Shown: one piece after another, positions 7,733-14,364 of the stretch
Position numbering within the stretch: the stretch's first letter is position 1
Layout of the letters: every line of letters begins with the position of its first letter
NCBI GenBank assembly: GCA_964643605.1
Contig: CAZXTF010000008.1
Coordinates: 1 to 27,916, forward strand
Direction of reading: 5' to 3'
Origin: CAMTWJ01 sp964643605
GTDB taxonomy: Bacteria; Patescibacteriota; Saccharimonadia; Saccharimonadales; 2-12-FULL-41-12
DNA length: 27,916 nt
Translations under genes and position numbers: made by a program
Notes under the pieces: generated by a model
Seen by the model: the letters and a program-made list of their open reading frames with translations, nothing else
Told to the model about the DNA's origin: nothing
Databases searched by the model: none

Positions 7733-8310
7733 CAGCTTTTTCCTTTCAGAGCGGCTTTTATTCGTTCTTCGGTTGAAAGTTTTTTATCGATTCCGTGTAG
7801 CGCCTTAGCTGCGTCTGTAGCATTAAAGCCAAGCCCAATTAACGCCTGAGTGGCCTCGTCATCAGAGCTCCCGCCTTCTTGCAAAAATGCAGTAGCGTCA
7901 TCGTGAACAAACAGGCCAATCTTGTCTTTTAAGTCAACCACCACTCGCTCTGCTACACGCTTTCCCACACCTTGTGCCTGTTGCAAATACCGAACATCAC
8001 CCTCAGCAATAGCTCGTTTTACTTGACCCACCGGACCAATACTTAACATGTTAAGTGCCATTCTCGGGCCTACACCATTCACCTCTAAGAGCTTCTCAAA
8101 AAGTTGCTTGGTATTTTCTTCCAAGAAACCATATAGGTCATACGCCTGCTCTCGGACATATTCATAAATATAAATCTTGACAGTTTCATCCTTCACAAGA
8201 GAGCTCATATCTTCGGCTGTCAAAAACACGCCATAGCCAACTCCATGCACATCAATAGTAGCTATCGTAATACCTTTTGCACTCACCACCCCATTTAGAT
8301 AGGAAATCAT
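7732..8310 (-). CDS. ruvA: Holliday junction DNA-binding protein RuvA
   Basis: RuvA binds four-way junctions as a tetramer and loads RuvB. The 192-aa protein begins MISYLNGVV, as in the N-terminal OB-fold domain. The two helix-hairpin-helix motifs are NGVGPRMALNML and QGVGKRVAERVVVDLK. The C-terminal RuvB-contact domain is EATQALIGLGFNATDAAKAL. The gene starts 15 bp after the ruvC stop. A good -10 box occupies that gap, so besides read-through from yebC it may have a promoter making a leaderless ruvA-ruvB mRNA. Confidence 0.96.
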   Translation of the reverse strand: MISYLNGVVSAKGITIATIDVHGVGYGVFLTAEDMSSLVKDETVKIYIYEYVREQAYDLYGFLEENTKQLFEKLLEVNGVGPRMALNMLSIGPVGQVKRAIAEGDVRYLQQAQGVGKRVAERVVVDLKDKIGLFVHDDATAFLQEGGSSDDEATQALIGLGFNATDAAKALHGIDKKLSTEERIKAALKGKS

Positions 8311-8323
8311 ACTTCTTATTATA
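8311..8323 (-). promoter_or_regulatory. Internal ruvA promoter, leaderless
   Basis: TATAAT on the minus strand (8323-8318) sits 7 nt before the ruvA ATG, so transcription would start about one base before the start codon. It overlaps the end of ruvC. The AAGAAG between box and ATG could alternatively act as a weak ribosome binding site in a longer transcript. Confidence 0.5.
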
Positions 8324-8325
8324 CC

Positions 8326-8808
8326 TTAGGCATAGTTAGCCGTCATAGAGTGGGTTATGGCAACAGCCAGCGCATCTGCACAATCATCGGGTTTTGGCAC
8401 CTCTTGTAAGCGCAAAATGATCTTCACCATCTCCTGAATTTGCTTTTTGTCGGCCTTACCGTAGCCCGTAACAGCTAACTTTATCTGTTGCGGGGTGTAT
8501 TCAAAAAGTTGTAGCCCATTTTGTTCTCCGCAAAGTAACACCACTCCCCGAGCCTGACTCACACTCATAGCAGTTGTTACATTTTGCGAGAAAAAGAGTT
8601 TCTCAACTGCCATTATCTCGGGTTTATGAGTGGTAATAATTTCGCTTAGTTCTTCATAGATGGTTAGCAGTCGTTCACTATCTGGCTGCTTTACTGGGGT
8701 ACGAATTACCCCTCCATCAACCAACGTAGCTCGCCCTCGAGTATCAAAATCAACCACACCAAACCCCAAGATTCCGGTGCCTGGGTCGATGCCTAAAATT
8801 CTGGCCAT
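8326..8808 (-). CDS. ruvC: Crossover junction endodeoxyribonuclease RuvC
   Basis: RuvC is the dimeric RNase-H-fold resolvase that cuts Holliday junctions. The 160-aa protein has the full acidic catalytic set: Asp8 in GIDPGTG, Glu69 in AVEKLFF, and the C-terminal DxxD pair Asp142/Asp145 in the ADALAVAITH block. Length and motif spacing are typical. It starts three bases after the yebC stop. The yebC-ruvC-ruvA-ruvB order is common in bacteria. Confidence 0.96.
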   Translation of the reverse strand: MARILGIDPGTGILGFGVVDFDTRGRATLVDGGVIRTPVKQPDSERLLTIYEELSEIITTHKPEIMAVEKLFFSQNVTTAMSVSQARGVVLLCGEQNGLQLFEYTPQQIKLAVTGYGKADKKQIQEMVKIILRLQEVPKPDDCADALAVAITHSMTANYA

Positions 8809-8811
8809 AGG

Positions 8812-9540
8812 CTAGCTTGTGAGGTTTTCTGGAATATCAAAGTTTACATGGGTATCCGTTACATCATCTAGTTCGTCCAGAGCATCCATAAGCCGCTCAA
8901 TTTTCCCTGCTGTTGAGGCATCGGTAATTTCTACCGTATTTTGCGGTACAAAACTAAGGCCAGCTTCAACAATCTCAACTCCGTGCTGCTTTAAGATGTC
9001 TCGTACTTCTGCTAGCTTTTTAGGGTCTGTATAGATGGCTGTTTCGTCATCATCTTCTTCAACATCTTCCGCACCCGCATCGAGTGCTTGCAAGAGCAGA
9101 TCTTCACCATTACCTTTTACTTGGATTACACCCTTCCGCTCAAACTGAAAGGCCACTGCTCCTTTCTCCGCAATATTGCCTCCGTGCTTTGTAAAAGCCA
9201 ATCGTACATCTGGGTAGGTTCTATTCACGTTATCTGTGGCACACTCTACTAATATTGCCACGCCGCCAGGACCATAACCCTCGTACATAACTTCCTGGAT
9301 TTGCTCTCCACCGAGCTTACCACTACCCCGGTCGATTGCTCGCTGGATGTTGTTGGCTGGCATGTTAGCAGCTTTAGCCTTATCTACGGCAAGTCGCAGT
9401 GTAAAGTTCATGTCTGGGTCGGCTCCATCTTTAGCTGCAATGGCAATCGCATTTCCAAGCCTGGTAAATACAGCACCACGCTTAGCATCTTCGATCGCCT
9501 TACCTCGATGAATCTTTGCCCATTTACTATGTCCAGCCAC
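8812..9540 (-). CDS. yebC: YebC/PmpR/TACO1-family protein
   Basis: Members of this family bind DNA or the ribosome. They have been described as transcriptional regulators and as factors that relieve ribosome stalling. I chose the GTG at 9540, giving AGHSKWAKIHRGKA, the universal family N-terminus. The longer frame back to 9600 adds 20 residues unlike the family and would overlap the promoter. A ribosome binding site (GAGAGG) lies about 7 nt before the GTG. The 242-aa product has the family's length and motifs (TLRLAVDKAKAANMPANNIQRAIDRG split over two adjacent stretches, YEGYGPGGVAILVEC). It heads the ruvCAB operon. Confidence 0.93.
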   Translation of the reverse strand: MAGHSKWAKIHRGKAIEDAKRGAVFTRLGNAIAIAAKDGADPDMNFTLRLAVDKAKAANMPANNIQRAIDRGSGKLGGEQIQEVMYEGYGPGGVAILVECATDNVNRTYPDVRLAFTKHGGNIAEKGAVAFQFERKGVIQVKGNGEDLLLQALDAGAEDVEEDDDETAIYTDPKKLAEVRDILKQHGVEIVEAGLSFVPQNTVEITDASTAGKIERLMDALDELDDVTDTHVNFDIPENLTS

Positions 9541-9570
9541 GTAAATACCTCTCGTTTTGTTAGTAACTCT

Positions 9571-9586
9571 ACATACTATTATATCA
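9571..9586 (-). promoter_or_regulatory. yebC-ruvCAB promoter (extended -10)
   Basis: TGA-TATAAT on the minus strand (9586-9578, hexamer 9583-9578) gives a start near 9571 and a leader of about 30 nt that contains the GAGAGG ribosome binding site. This supports the GTG start at 9540 over a start at 9600. Confidence 0.6.
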
Positions 9587-9629
9587 GTAAGCAAATGCAT
9601 TCGAGTCCGTCATCAGAACTCTTGCAAAC

Positions 9630-9653
9630 ACAAAACCCCACCTGTCGGTGAGG
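9630..9653 (-). terminator. Intrinsic terminator after tRNA-Lys
   Basis: On the minus strand CCTCACC (9653-9647) pairs with GGTGGGG (9642-9636) across a GACA loop, with one G-T pair, followed by TTTTGTGTTT. It lies 10 bases after the tRNA 3' end and just before the yebC promoter. Confidence 0.8.
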
Positions 9654-9662
9654 TCTTCTGTT

Positions 9663-9738
9663 TGGAGGGCCCGCCGGGGCTCGAACCCGGGACACGCGGC
9701 TTAAAAGGCCGCTGCTCTACCAACTGAGCTACAGGCCC
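9663..9738 (-). tRNA. tRNA-Lys (anticodon UUU)
   Basis: 76-nt tRNA with all four arms. The acceptor GGGCCTG pairs with CGGGCCC. T8 A9 precede a D arm with stem GCTC/GAGC. The anticodon stem GCGGC/GCCGC encloses CTTTTAA, giving anticodon TTT. The variable loop is GTGTC. The T arm is CCGGG-TTCGAGC-CCCGG. CCA is encoded (9665-9663). The discriminator base 73 is U, where Lys tRNAs usually have A or G. The gene is flanked by its own promoter and terminator, so it is a single-tRNA unit. Confidence 0.95.
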
Positions 9739-9802
9739 CCATACTAGTTTGTTCTTCTGGCTTTAGTTGCGTCTGGATTTTTGCGCTAATTTCCAAAATA
9801 AC

Positions 9803-9837
9803 TCCTTAGATTATCCACTTTTAAGGCAAAAAGTCAA
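9803..9837 (-). promoter_or_regulatory. tRNA-Lys promoter
   Basis: On the minus strand TTGACT (9837-9832) and GATAAT (9815-9810) are 16 bp apart, a good sigma-70-type promoter. Transcription from about 9803 would give a 5' extension of about 65 nt before the mature tRNA. Confidence 0.65.
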
Positions 9838-9892
9838 TCTAGAACTTGCCTGGATTATCTAAAAACATTATGCTAAAGCTAACTAATGTAAT

Positions 9893-9910
9893 GTAAGATA
9901 AGGTAAAAAT
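9893..9910 (+). promoter_or_regulatory. -10 and ribosome binding site of the Pro/Thr-rich gene
   Basis: TAAGAT at 9894-9899 is a possible -10 and AAGG at 9900-9903 a weak ribosome binding site 7 nt before the ATG. They overlap, so one must be spurious: either the mRNA is near-leaderless, or the promoter is further upstream. Confidence 0.3.
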
Positions 9911-10306
9911 ATGGCTTTTTTCGGTTTATTTAAAAAGAAATCAACACAAGATACTCCTGTTTCAGGAACTACAATAACCCCGATCTCTCCAGATCAGAAT
10001 ACTCCCCAGGTACCTGCAGAGCCTACTCCGCCTGTAGCTCCAGAAGTCACTCCGGTGGAACCAGTCGCCCCAGCAGACCAAGTCACCCCACCCACAGAAA
10101 ACTTCACTCCTCCTGCTGAGACCAGTGAAACTCCGGCTCCTATCGCAACTCCACCTGTAGCTGAAGCTCCTGCTGAACCTACTATAACAACAGCACCAGT
10201 AAGCCCAGAGCCATTGCCAACCCCTGAGCCAGCAACTCCACCTGTAGCTCCAGATACACCTGCAACACCTCCTACACAAGAGTCAACAGACGATACAGCT
10301 CTTTAG
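9911..10306 (+). CDS. Pro/Thr/Ala/Glu-rich low-complexity protein
   Basis: I do not recognise a family. The 131-aa product starts with a short hydrophobic-then-basic peptide, MAFFGLFKKKS, of the kind that holds proteins loosely to the inner membrane. Everything after is disordered: a Pro/Thr/Ala/Glu/Val-rich tail with repeated short units (PPVAPE, PPVAPD, PPVAEAP), some visible as near-repeats in the DNA. There is no signal peptide cleavage site and no C-terminal anchor. It could be a cytoplasmic-face tether or spacer, but no function can be assigned. It ends two bases before the stop of the convergent membrane protein gene. Repetitive coding and conserved frame make it a likely gene, though not certain. 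Confidence 0.7.
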   Translation: MAFFGLFKKKSTQDTPVSGTTITPISPDQNTPQVPAEPTPPVAPEVTPVEPVAPADQVTPPTENFTPPAETSETPAPIATPPVAEAPAEPTITTAPVSPEPLPTPEPATPPVAPDTPATPPTQESTDDTAL

Positions 10307-10308
10307 AG

Positions 10309-10803
10309 CTATTTGTGGTGCTTCTTTTTGCCACCAACCCCTAGTTTGCTGTGATGCTGCTTTGGATACGTTATCCAAGCCGTAATAAGCGAAGAAATGC
10401 TTGCAATTGCAACTACTAATGGCTTGTATGAGCCAAACTGATCTTCGCTAAGCTGGATTTGTTGCTGCAGAGTAAATATATAGTCTGAGGCAAACAACAC
10501 CGCCAGGGCGGCAATAAAAGCATACGGAATTGCCTCTATAGTGAGCTTGGGCTTTGTAATTCGGTCTTTCATAATAAGTAGTGTCAGAGCTACAGGCAAA
10601 ATAAGAATAGCCAGTTGCATATACTCTATGTTTTCGACCCGCACTATAGGCTCCATCCACATAGATACCTGCTCTGCTTGCTGCGCCGAAAGAACTTGCC
10701 CAACAAGCAAGCTCAAAAAAAGCACGATCGAAGGGGCTCTAAGGATAATAAAAATTAGCCACACACCTGCTAGAGCTGCAATCGGTATAATAAGGTCGTT
10801 CAC
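10309..10803 (-). CDS. Multi-pass membrane protein of unknown function
   Basis: No family recognised. The 164-aa protein has about five hydrophobic segments: residues 5-21, 24-38, 62-80, 92-111 and 128-146. Between the second and third is a polar loop rich in Gln, Glu and Met. The C-terminus is very basic (about 150-164, Lys/His/Gly), and would be cytoplasmic by the positive-inside rule. No catalytic motif is visible. The start is GTG at 10803, with an extended -10 ending six bases before it, so the predicted transcript begins at the start codon itself. It lies downstream of the rimB-rimK-DUF192 group but has its own promoter. Confidence 0.82.
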   Translation of the reverse strand: MNDLIIPIAALAGVWLIFIILRAPSIVLFLSLLVGQVLSAQQAEQVSMWMEPIVRVENIEYMQLAILILPVALTLLIMKDRITKPKLTIEAIPYAFIAALAVLFASDYIFTLQQQIQLSEDQFGSYKPLVVAIASISSLITAWITYPKQHHSKLGVGGKKKHHK

Positions 10804-10818
10804 GCTAGCATTTTAGCA
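10803..10818 (-). promoter_or_regulatory. Leaderless promoter of the membrane protein gene
   Basis: TGC-TAAAAT on the minus strand (10818-10810, hexamer 10815-10810) is an extended -10. The predicted start, 10803, is the G of the GTG start codon, giving a leader of zero. Confidence 0.5.
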
Positions 10819-10827
10819 CAAGCGGAG

Positions 10828-11298
10828 TTACAACTGACTGCCAACCGTAATATTTTCTTGTCTTACTAACCCTGCCTGCACCTCTAAAACATACGCAGAA
10901 GGAGTCTCTGGACAAAAACGTTCGGGATACGAGCTTGGTTGAGCATTTTCTTTAATATGCACCACTTTTTTGTGCTCATCGAGCCAAATTATATCGATCG
11001 GGAAGTTCATATCTCTCATCCAAAAACAGTGTTGATCAGTCTGATCAAACTCAAAAAGCATTCCGGCATTTTGGGCAAGGGACTCTCTACCGCTCAATCC
11101 CTTTTCACGAAGTTCGTCTGTATTAACAATTTCAAGATTCAGCGCTTTTGAACCAAACCGTATTGTCTCTTTTGTCAGATCTCTAGCCCAGAAAATGACC
11201 AACAAGGCTATCACTATAATCAAACAAAAGAGTAGTTTCTTATTATGTTGCGAAGGCTTAGGCGCCGACTTTGTCTTTTTTGCGCTTCCCACGAGCAT
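10828..11298 (-). CDS. DUF192 domain protein, membrane-anchored
   Basis: The 156-aa product has a basic N-terminus, one transmembrane helix or uncleaved signal (about 21-38), and an extracytoplasmic DUF192 domain. The family signature is clear: LREKGLSGR (about 63-71), GMLFEF (79-84) and FWMRDMNFPIDIIWLD (92-107). The family's biochemical role is not established; members are usually exported. I chose the ATG at 11298, which overlaps the end of rimK by 41 bp. A longer frame to 11376 would overlap more and adds nothing family-like. A GTG at 11292 is an alternative. It is the third gene after rimB and rimK and probably shares their promoter. Confidence 0.82.
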   Translation of the reverse strand: MLVGSAKKTKSAPKPSQHNKKLLFCLIIVIALLVIFWARDLTKETIRFGSKALNLEIVNTDELREKGLSGRESLAQNAGMLFEFDQTDQHCFWMRDMNFPIDIIWLDEHKKVVHIKENAQPSSYPERFCPETPSAYVLEVQAGLVRQENITVGSQL

Positions 11299-12160
11299 TT
11301 TGTTCCACATACTCAATAATTTTAGCAGCAACGTTGCGACCTGTAACTTTTTCGATCGCAAAGCCTGGGCTTGCATTTACTTCTAAGACTAGCGGGCCAT
11401 GATCTGAGCGCATCATGTCCACACCACAAATCGACAAGCCAATTGCTTTGGCCGCTTTTTGGGCAGTTTTTCGCTCTTCGGCAGTTAAGGTAACTTTGTT
11501 ACCCTGCCCACCTTGATGTAGGTTAGACCGAAAATCATCGTCTAGGCTCTGGCGCTGCATGCTGGCAACCACTTTTCCGCCAACGACAACTGCCCGGATA
11601 TCGGTACCAGCCGATTCTTTTATAAATTCTTGTACCAAAAAGTTCACGCCCTCAACATAAAACGCCTGCATTACAGCCTGCGCTGCCTTTTTGGTCTCTG
11701 CAAGCACTACACCATTACCATGCGTACCTCGGGCAACCTTAATAATCAGCGGTGTTCCGCCAGCTTCTTTGATAACATCATCAACATCAGCACTTTCTCG
11801 GGCAAATACCGTCTTTGGGATACCTACGCCTGCTCGAGCCAGCAGCTGAATGCTACGTAGTTTGTCACGAGACCGGACGATAGCGATAGAACTTGCCGTC
11901 GAGAAGGCACCCTGAGATTCAAACTGTCGCACAATTGAGGTGCCATATTTGGTCAGAGAAGTAGAAATACGAGGGATAACAGCATCGAAATTACCCAAAG
12001 GCTCACCCTGGTACCGTACAACTGGGTTGTTGCGCTCGATCGTGACATAACACTTGGCATAATTAACTACTGTTACCTCATGACCACGTTTGGTCGCCTC
12101 CTCTACCAGTCGTTTGGTTGAGTAGTTGTCGGCTCCTTTAGATAAAATTGCTATTTTCAT
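11258..12160 (-). CDS. rimK: RimK-family ATP-grasp ligase (alpha-L-glutamate ligase)
   Basis: RimK is an ATP-grasp enzyme that adds glutamate residues to the C-terminus of ribosomal protein S6; relatives ligate other amino acids. The 300-aa protein is the size of E. coli RimK. It shows AFSTASSIAIVRSRDKLRSIQLL and GVGIPKT before the ATP-grasp core. The core has PLIIKVARGTHGNGV (phosphate loop), LVQEFI and DIRAVVVGGKVVASMQRQ, and the magnesium-binding block LVLEVNASPGF. A Lys/Arg-rich tail extends the C-terminus. It starts one base after the rimB stop. Ligase class is certain; S6 as substrate is inferred from the family and its neighbour. Confidence 0.9.
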   Translation of the reverse strand: MKIAILSKGADNYSTKRLVEEATKRGHEVTVVNYAKCYVTIERNNPVVRYQGEPLGNFDAVIPRISTSLTKYGTSIVRQFESQGAFSTASSIAIVRSRDKLRSIQLLARAGVGIPKTVFARESADVDDVIKEAGGTPLIIKVARGTHGNGVVLAETKKAAQAVMQAFYVEGVNFLVQEFIKESAGTDIRAVVVGGKVVASMQRQSLDDDFRSNLHQGGQGNKVTLTAEERKTAQKAAKAIGLSICGVDMMRSDHGPLVLEVNASPGFAIEKVTGRNVAAKIIEYVEQNARGKRKKDKVGA

Positions 12161-12161
12161 A

Positions 12162-12596
12162 TTATTTCTCGTTTAATGGTGTTTTGTGGTTTACATCTAC
12201 AACAAAGTTGTTTTGTTTTAAAAATCGGCGGCCAATGAGCACTGGAAATTTCATGTCGCCACGATTCGCAAGGCTCAAGATGATTGGATATGCTTTGCCA
12301 TCTATCGTCACCTGTGTATTGATAAAATATCGTTTTTCTCGAACACCGTTGCTGCTTTTTACATACCGGATAGCAAATTCTTCAATGGTAGTTATCTTGG
12401 TACCACCAAGCGGCGCAAACTCAAGCACTCGACTACCGTCTTTGCCTAGTTTTTCCTCGAGTTTCGAGTAGTGTAAGGCTCCAGTATATGCCCCTGTATC
12501 AATTTTTGCCAACACACTTTGCTCACTAAACTCTGGGAAGACTGCAGAAACCACAGCTCCAACTATTTTAGGTTTCTGCGCAGAACGTTTTGGCAT
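12162..12596 (-). CDS. rimB: RimB-like retropepsin-fold protease (PF05618 family)
   Basis: This 144-aa protein belongs to the family often annotated as ATP-dependent zinc protease, with an aspartyl protease (retropepsin-like) fold. The active-site motif is IDTGAYTGALH (about 32-42, Asp33-Thr-Gly-Ala). The second conserved block FPVLIGRRFLKQ lies near 116-127. In Pseudomonas the homologue RimB is encoded with RimK and trims or modulates RimK-made polyglutamate. The tight rimB-rimK pairing here (one base apart) supports the same partnership. It has the best promoter of the region, with almost no leader. Confidence 0.87.
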   Translation of the reverse strand: MPKRSAQKPKIVGAVVSAVFPEFSEQSVLAKIDTGAYTGALHYSKLEEKLGKDGSRVLEFAPLGGTKITTIEEFAIRYVKSSNGVREKRYFINTQVTIDGKAYPIILSLANRGDMKFPVLIGRRFLKQNNFVVDVNHKTPLNEK

Positions 12597-12597
12597 A

Positions 12598-12633
12598 TCT
12601 TAATATTATAGCAAAAATATGCTAATTAGTCAA
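12598..12633 (-). promoter_or_regulatory. rimB-rimK promoter, leaderless
   Basis: On the minus strand TTGACT (12633-12628), 17 bp, then TATAAT (12610-12605) preceded by TGC, a near-consensus extended promoter. Only 8 nt separate the -10 from the rimB ATG at 12596, so the leader is about 2 nt. The spacer carries an inverted repeat (TAGCA/TGCTA) that could be a regulator site. Confidence 0.75.
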
Positions 12634-12637
12634 TATA

Positions 12638-12751
12638 TTACCCCTGTTGACTCTTGACTCGCATATAGGCGAAAAATACGGCGGCGGCCACAATAGCTAT
12701 CAAAATAACAATCATTGTTATAAAGCCGTGCTCGTTTTTGTTCTTAGTCAT
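12638..12751 (-). CDS. 37-aa single-pass membrane miniprotein
   Basis: A 37-codon frame starts with ATG at 12751, nine bases after the dnaJ stop, and ends TAA at 12638. It reads a polar, Lys/Asn-rich N-terminus (MTKNKNEHG), one hydrophobic helix of about 21 residues (10-30), and a short basic tail (RVKSQQG). This is the classic layout of a small bitopic membrane protein. Charge suggests no strong orientation. It fills the gap between dnaJ and the rimB promoter. I see no family match; position suggests expression with the chaperone genes. Coding status is an inference from composition and placement. Confidence 0.55.
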   Translation of the reverse strand: MTKNKNEHGFITMIVILIAIVAAAVFFAYMRVKSQQG

Positions 12752-12759
12752 TAGCATTA

Positions 12760-13854
12760 TTATATGCTAAACCGCTTCTTTTTAGCAGATTTAAACTGCT
12801 GTAACACTGCAGTTTGCTCTTTTGAGAGCTTGGTCGGCGTATCAACAATTATGGTAACGATATGCGCACCACGGCCAGAACCTCGAAGTTTAGGCACACC
12901 GTGGCTACTGAGCTTGAAGTCTGTGCCACTTTGCGTGCCGGCTGGCACTTTCATTTTTATCGGGCCATCAACTGTATCAACCTCTATCTCAGTACCAAGC
13001 GCAGCATCTGCCATGGGCACATGCTCTTCGCTCAAGATCAATTCGCCCTCTCGAGTGAACTTTTTATGCGCTTTTACTCGAATATTTACGTATAGATCAC
13101 CTTTGGGCCCATTGGCAATCGCCTCACCGTGTTCTCGCAAGCGAACCGTAGCACCATCGTCAATTCCAGCTGGGATTTTGAGCTTAATCGTTTGGCTTTT
13201 CTTTTCAACGCCCTTGCCGTGACAGACAGTGCAGACTTTTTCTGGTACTTTGCCGCTACCTTTACACTTTGGGCACACGGTAGCTTGCTGAATGTTTCCG
13301 AACACCGTACGCATTTCTTGGATTACCTGACCTTGCCCTTTACAGGTGTCACAGGGTTTTAGCTCATACCCAGGCTCTGCCGTGGTGCCTTTACAGTGAC
13401 TACAGGTGTCGTTGAGGGTAAGTTTTAGGTCTTTTTCGACCCCAAATACTGCTTCTTCGAAGGTTAGATCTATCGAAGCTTCAACATTATTACCCTTGTT
13501 CTGGCGCTGCCTGCCGCCCTGTTGACCGCCAAAAAAACTACCAAAGATATCGCCCAAGCCCAGATCGCCAAAGTCAAAGTGCATTTCTTGGCCTTGCCCA
13601 CCAAAGCCAGCAAATGGGTTTCCACCCGCTGCACCATTGCCACCAACTCCGGCATGACCAAATTGGTCGTATCGCTGCCGCTTGGCCTGATCTTTAAGCA
13701 CTTCATAGGCTTCGTTTAACTCTTTAAACTTGGCTTCATCACCACCTTGATCTGGGTGATGCTTCACTGCAGCACGACGAAAAGCCTTTTTGATCTCGTC
13801 GGCACTTGCGTCTTTGCCAACTCCTAAAACTTCGTAATAGTCTCTCTTAGCCAT
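12760..13854 (-). CDS. dnaJ: Chaperone DnaJ (Hsp40)
   Basis: DnaJ delivers substrates to DnaK and stimulates its ATPase. All parts of a class A DnaJ are present in 364 aa. The J domain (1-65) has the HPD motif (KHHPDQGGDEAKF), and a Gly/Phe-rich linker covers about 70-125. Four CxxCxGxG-type zinc repeats follow: CSHCKGTT, CDTCKGQG, CPKCKGSG and CTVCHGKG. The first is degenerate, lacking its second glycine. The substrate-binding domains and a short basic C-terminus complete the protein. It lies after dnaK and a 136-aa orphan gene, 32 bp from the latter. A weak AAAGAG precedes the ATG. Confidence 0.97.
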   Translation of the reverse strand: MAKRDYYEVLGVGKDASADEIKKAFRRAAVKHHPDQGGDEAKFKELNEAYEVLKDQAKRQRYDQFGHAGVGGNGAAGGNPFAGFGGQGQEMHFDFGDLGLGDIFGSFFGGQQGGRQRQNKGNNVEASIDLTFEEAVFGVEKDLKLTLNDTCSHCKGTTAEPGYELKPCDTCKGQGQVIQEMRTVFGNIQQATVCPKCKGSGKVPEKVCTVCHGKGVEKKSQTIKLKIPAGIDDGATVRLREHGEAIANGPKGDLYVNIRVKAHKKFTREGELILSEEHVPMADAALGTEIEVDTVDGPIKMKVPAGTQSGTDFKLSSHGVPKLRGSGRGAHIVTIIVDTPTKLSKEQTAVLQQFKSAKKKRFSI

Positions 13855-13886
13855 GCTCTACTCTTTGTTTAATTTATTCCTAGTGC

Positions 13887-14297
13887 TTACTCATACTCTA
13901 ACACTATTTTTTCGGCATCGTGAAAATCTACCTCGGCCATCTCAAATGACCCATGCAAATCATCTTTGTGCGGGTAGCTAAGATGACCATGGCTTTTATA
14001 GATAATTGAGTGTGCAACTTCAGGTTTTTCACGCCAATAACCTTCTCCCCAATAGTACTCGTATCTCTCAATTTTGCCCTCTTTATCTTCTGGCAATTCT
14101 CTTGTCACGCAGAAATAGGGCTGTTGGTTCTGTGGACCCTCTAAGACACTCACGCTAATTATATGTCCTTCTTCCGTTCTGGCATGGCCATGCAGCAGAT
14201 CGGTATCTCTATGTAAATTGGGATCGCTCGGCATATTAAGAATCTGCGTGGACACTTGGTGCTCAATCTCGTTTAAGCTGTTCTTTAGTCTCTCCAT
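13887..14297 (-). CDS. Orphan acidic protein between dnaK and dnaJ
   Basis: Not recognised. With the ATG at 14297 it is 136 aa, acidic, rich in His, Tyr and Trp, with no transmembrane segment. Notable stretches are YYWGEGYWREKPE and HGHLSYPHKDDLHG. The open frame continues upstream into the end of dnaK (to 14441). The residues just before the ATG (LSDLVKLCGQDHQDEGRPKV) look coding, so a TTG start at 14357 or 14348 is possible. It is co-directional with dnaK and dnaJ and inserted where those two genes are normally adjacent, so co-regulation with heat shock genes is likely. Function unknown. Confidence 0.7.
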   Translation of the reverse strand: MERLKNSLNEIEHQVSTQILNMPSDPNLHRDTDLLHGHARTEEGHIISVSVLEGPQNQQPYFCVTRELPEDKEGKIERYEYYWGEGYWREKPEVAHSIIYKSHGHLSYPHKDDLHGSFEMAEVDFHDAEKIVLEYE

Positions 14298-14364
14298 TAC
14301 TTTAGGCCGTCCTTCATCTTGGTGATCTTGTCCGCACAACTTAACCAAATCAGACAAAAGGACA

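Noticed and set aside
9541..9600. Upstream extension of yebC to an ATG at 9600
   Set aside because: The added residues are unlike the family and the extended -10 and ribosome binding site lie inside the extension.
9962..10279. 105-aa minus-strand frame rich in Trp, Arg, Ser and Cys
   Set aside because: It is the antisense reading of the Pro/Thr-rich gene; the odd composition is the mirror of CCT/ACT/GCT codons, with no promoter or ribosome binding site.
10293..10310. Inverted repeat AGCTC-TTTA-GAGCT at the convergent stops as a bidirectional terminator
   Set aside because: Stem is only 5 bp and no T-run follows on either strand.
12764..13222. 152-aa plus-strand frame opposite dnaJ
   Set aside because: Shadow of dnaJ; no family resemblance and no expression signals.
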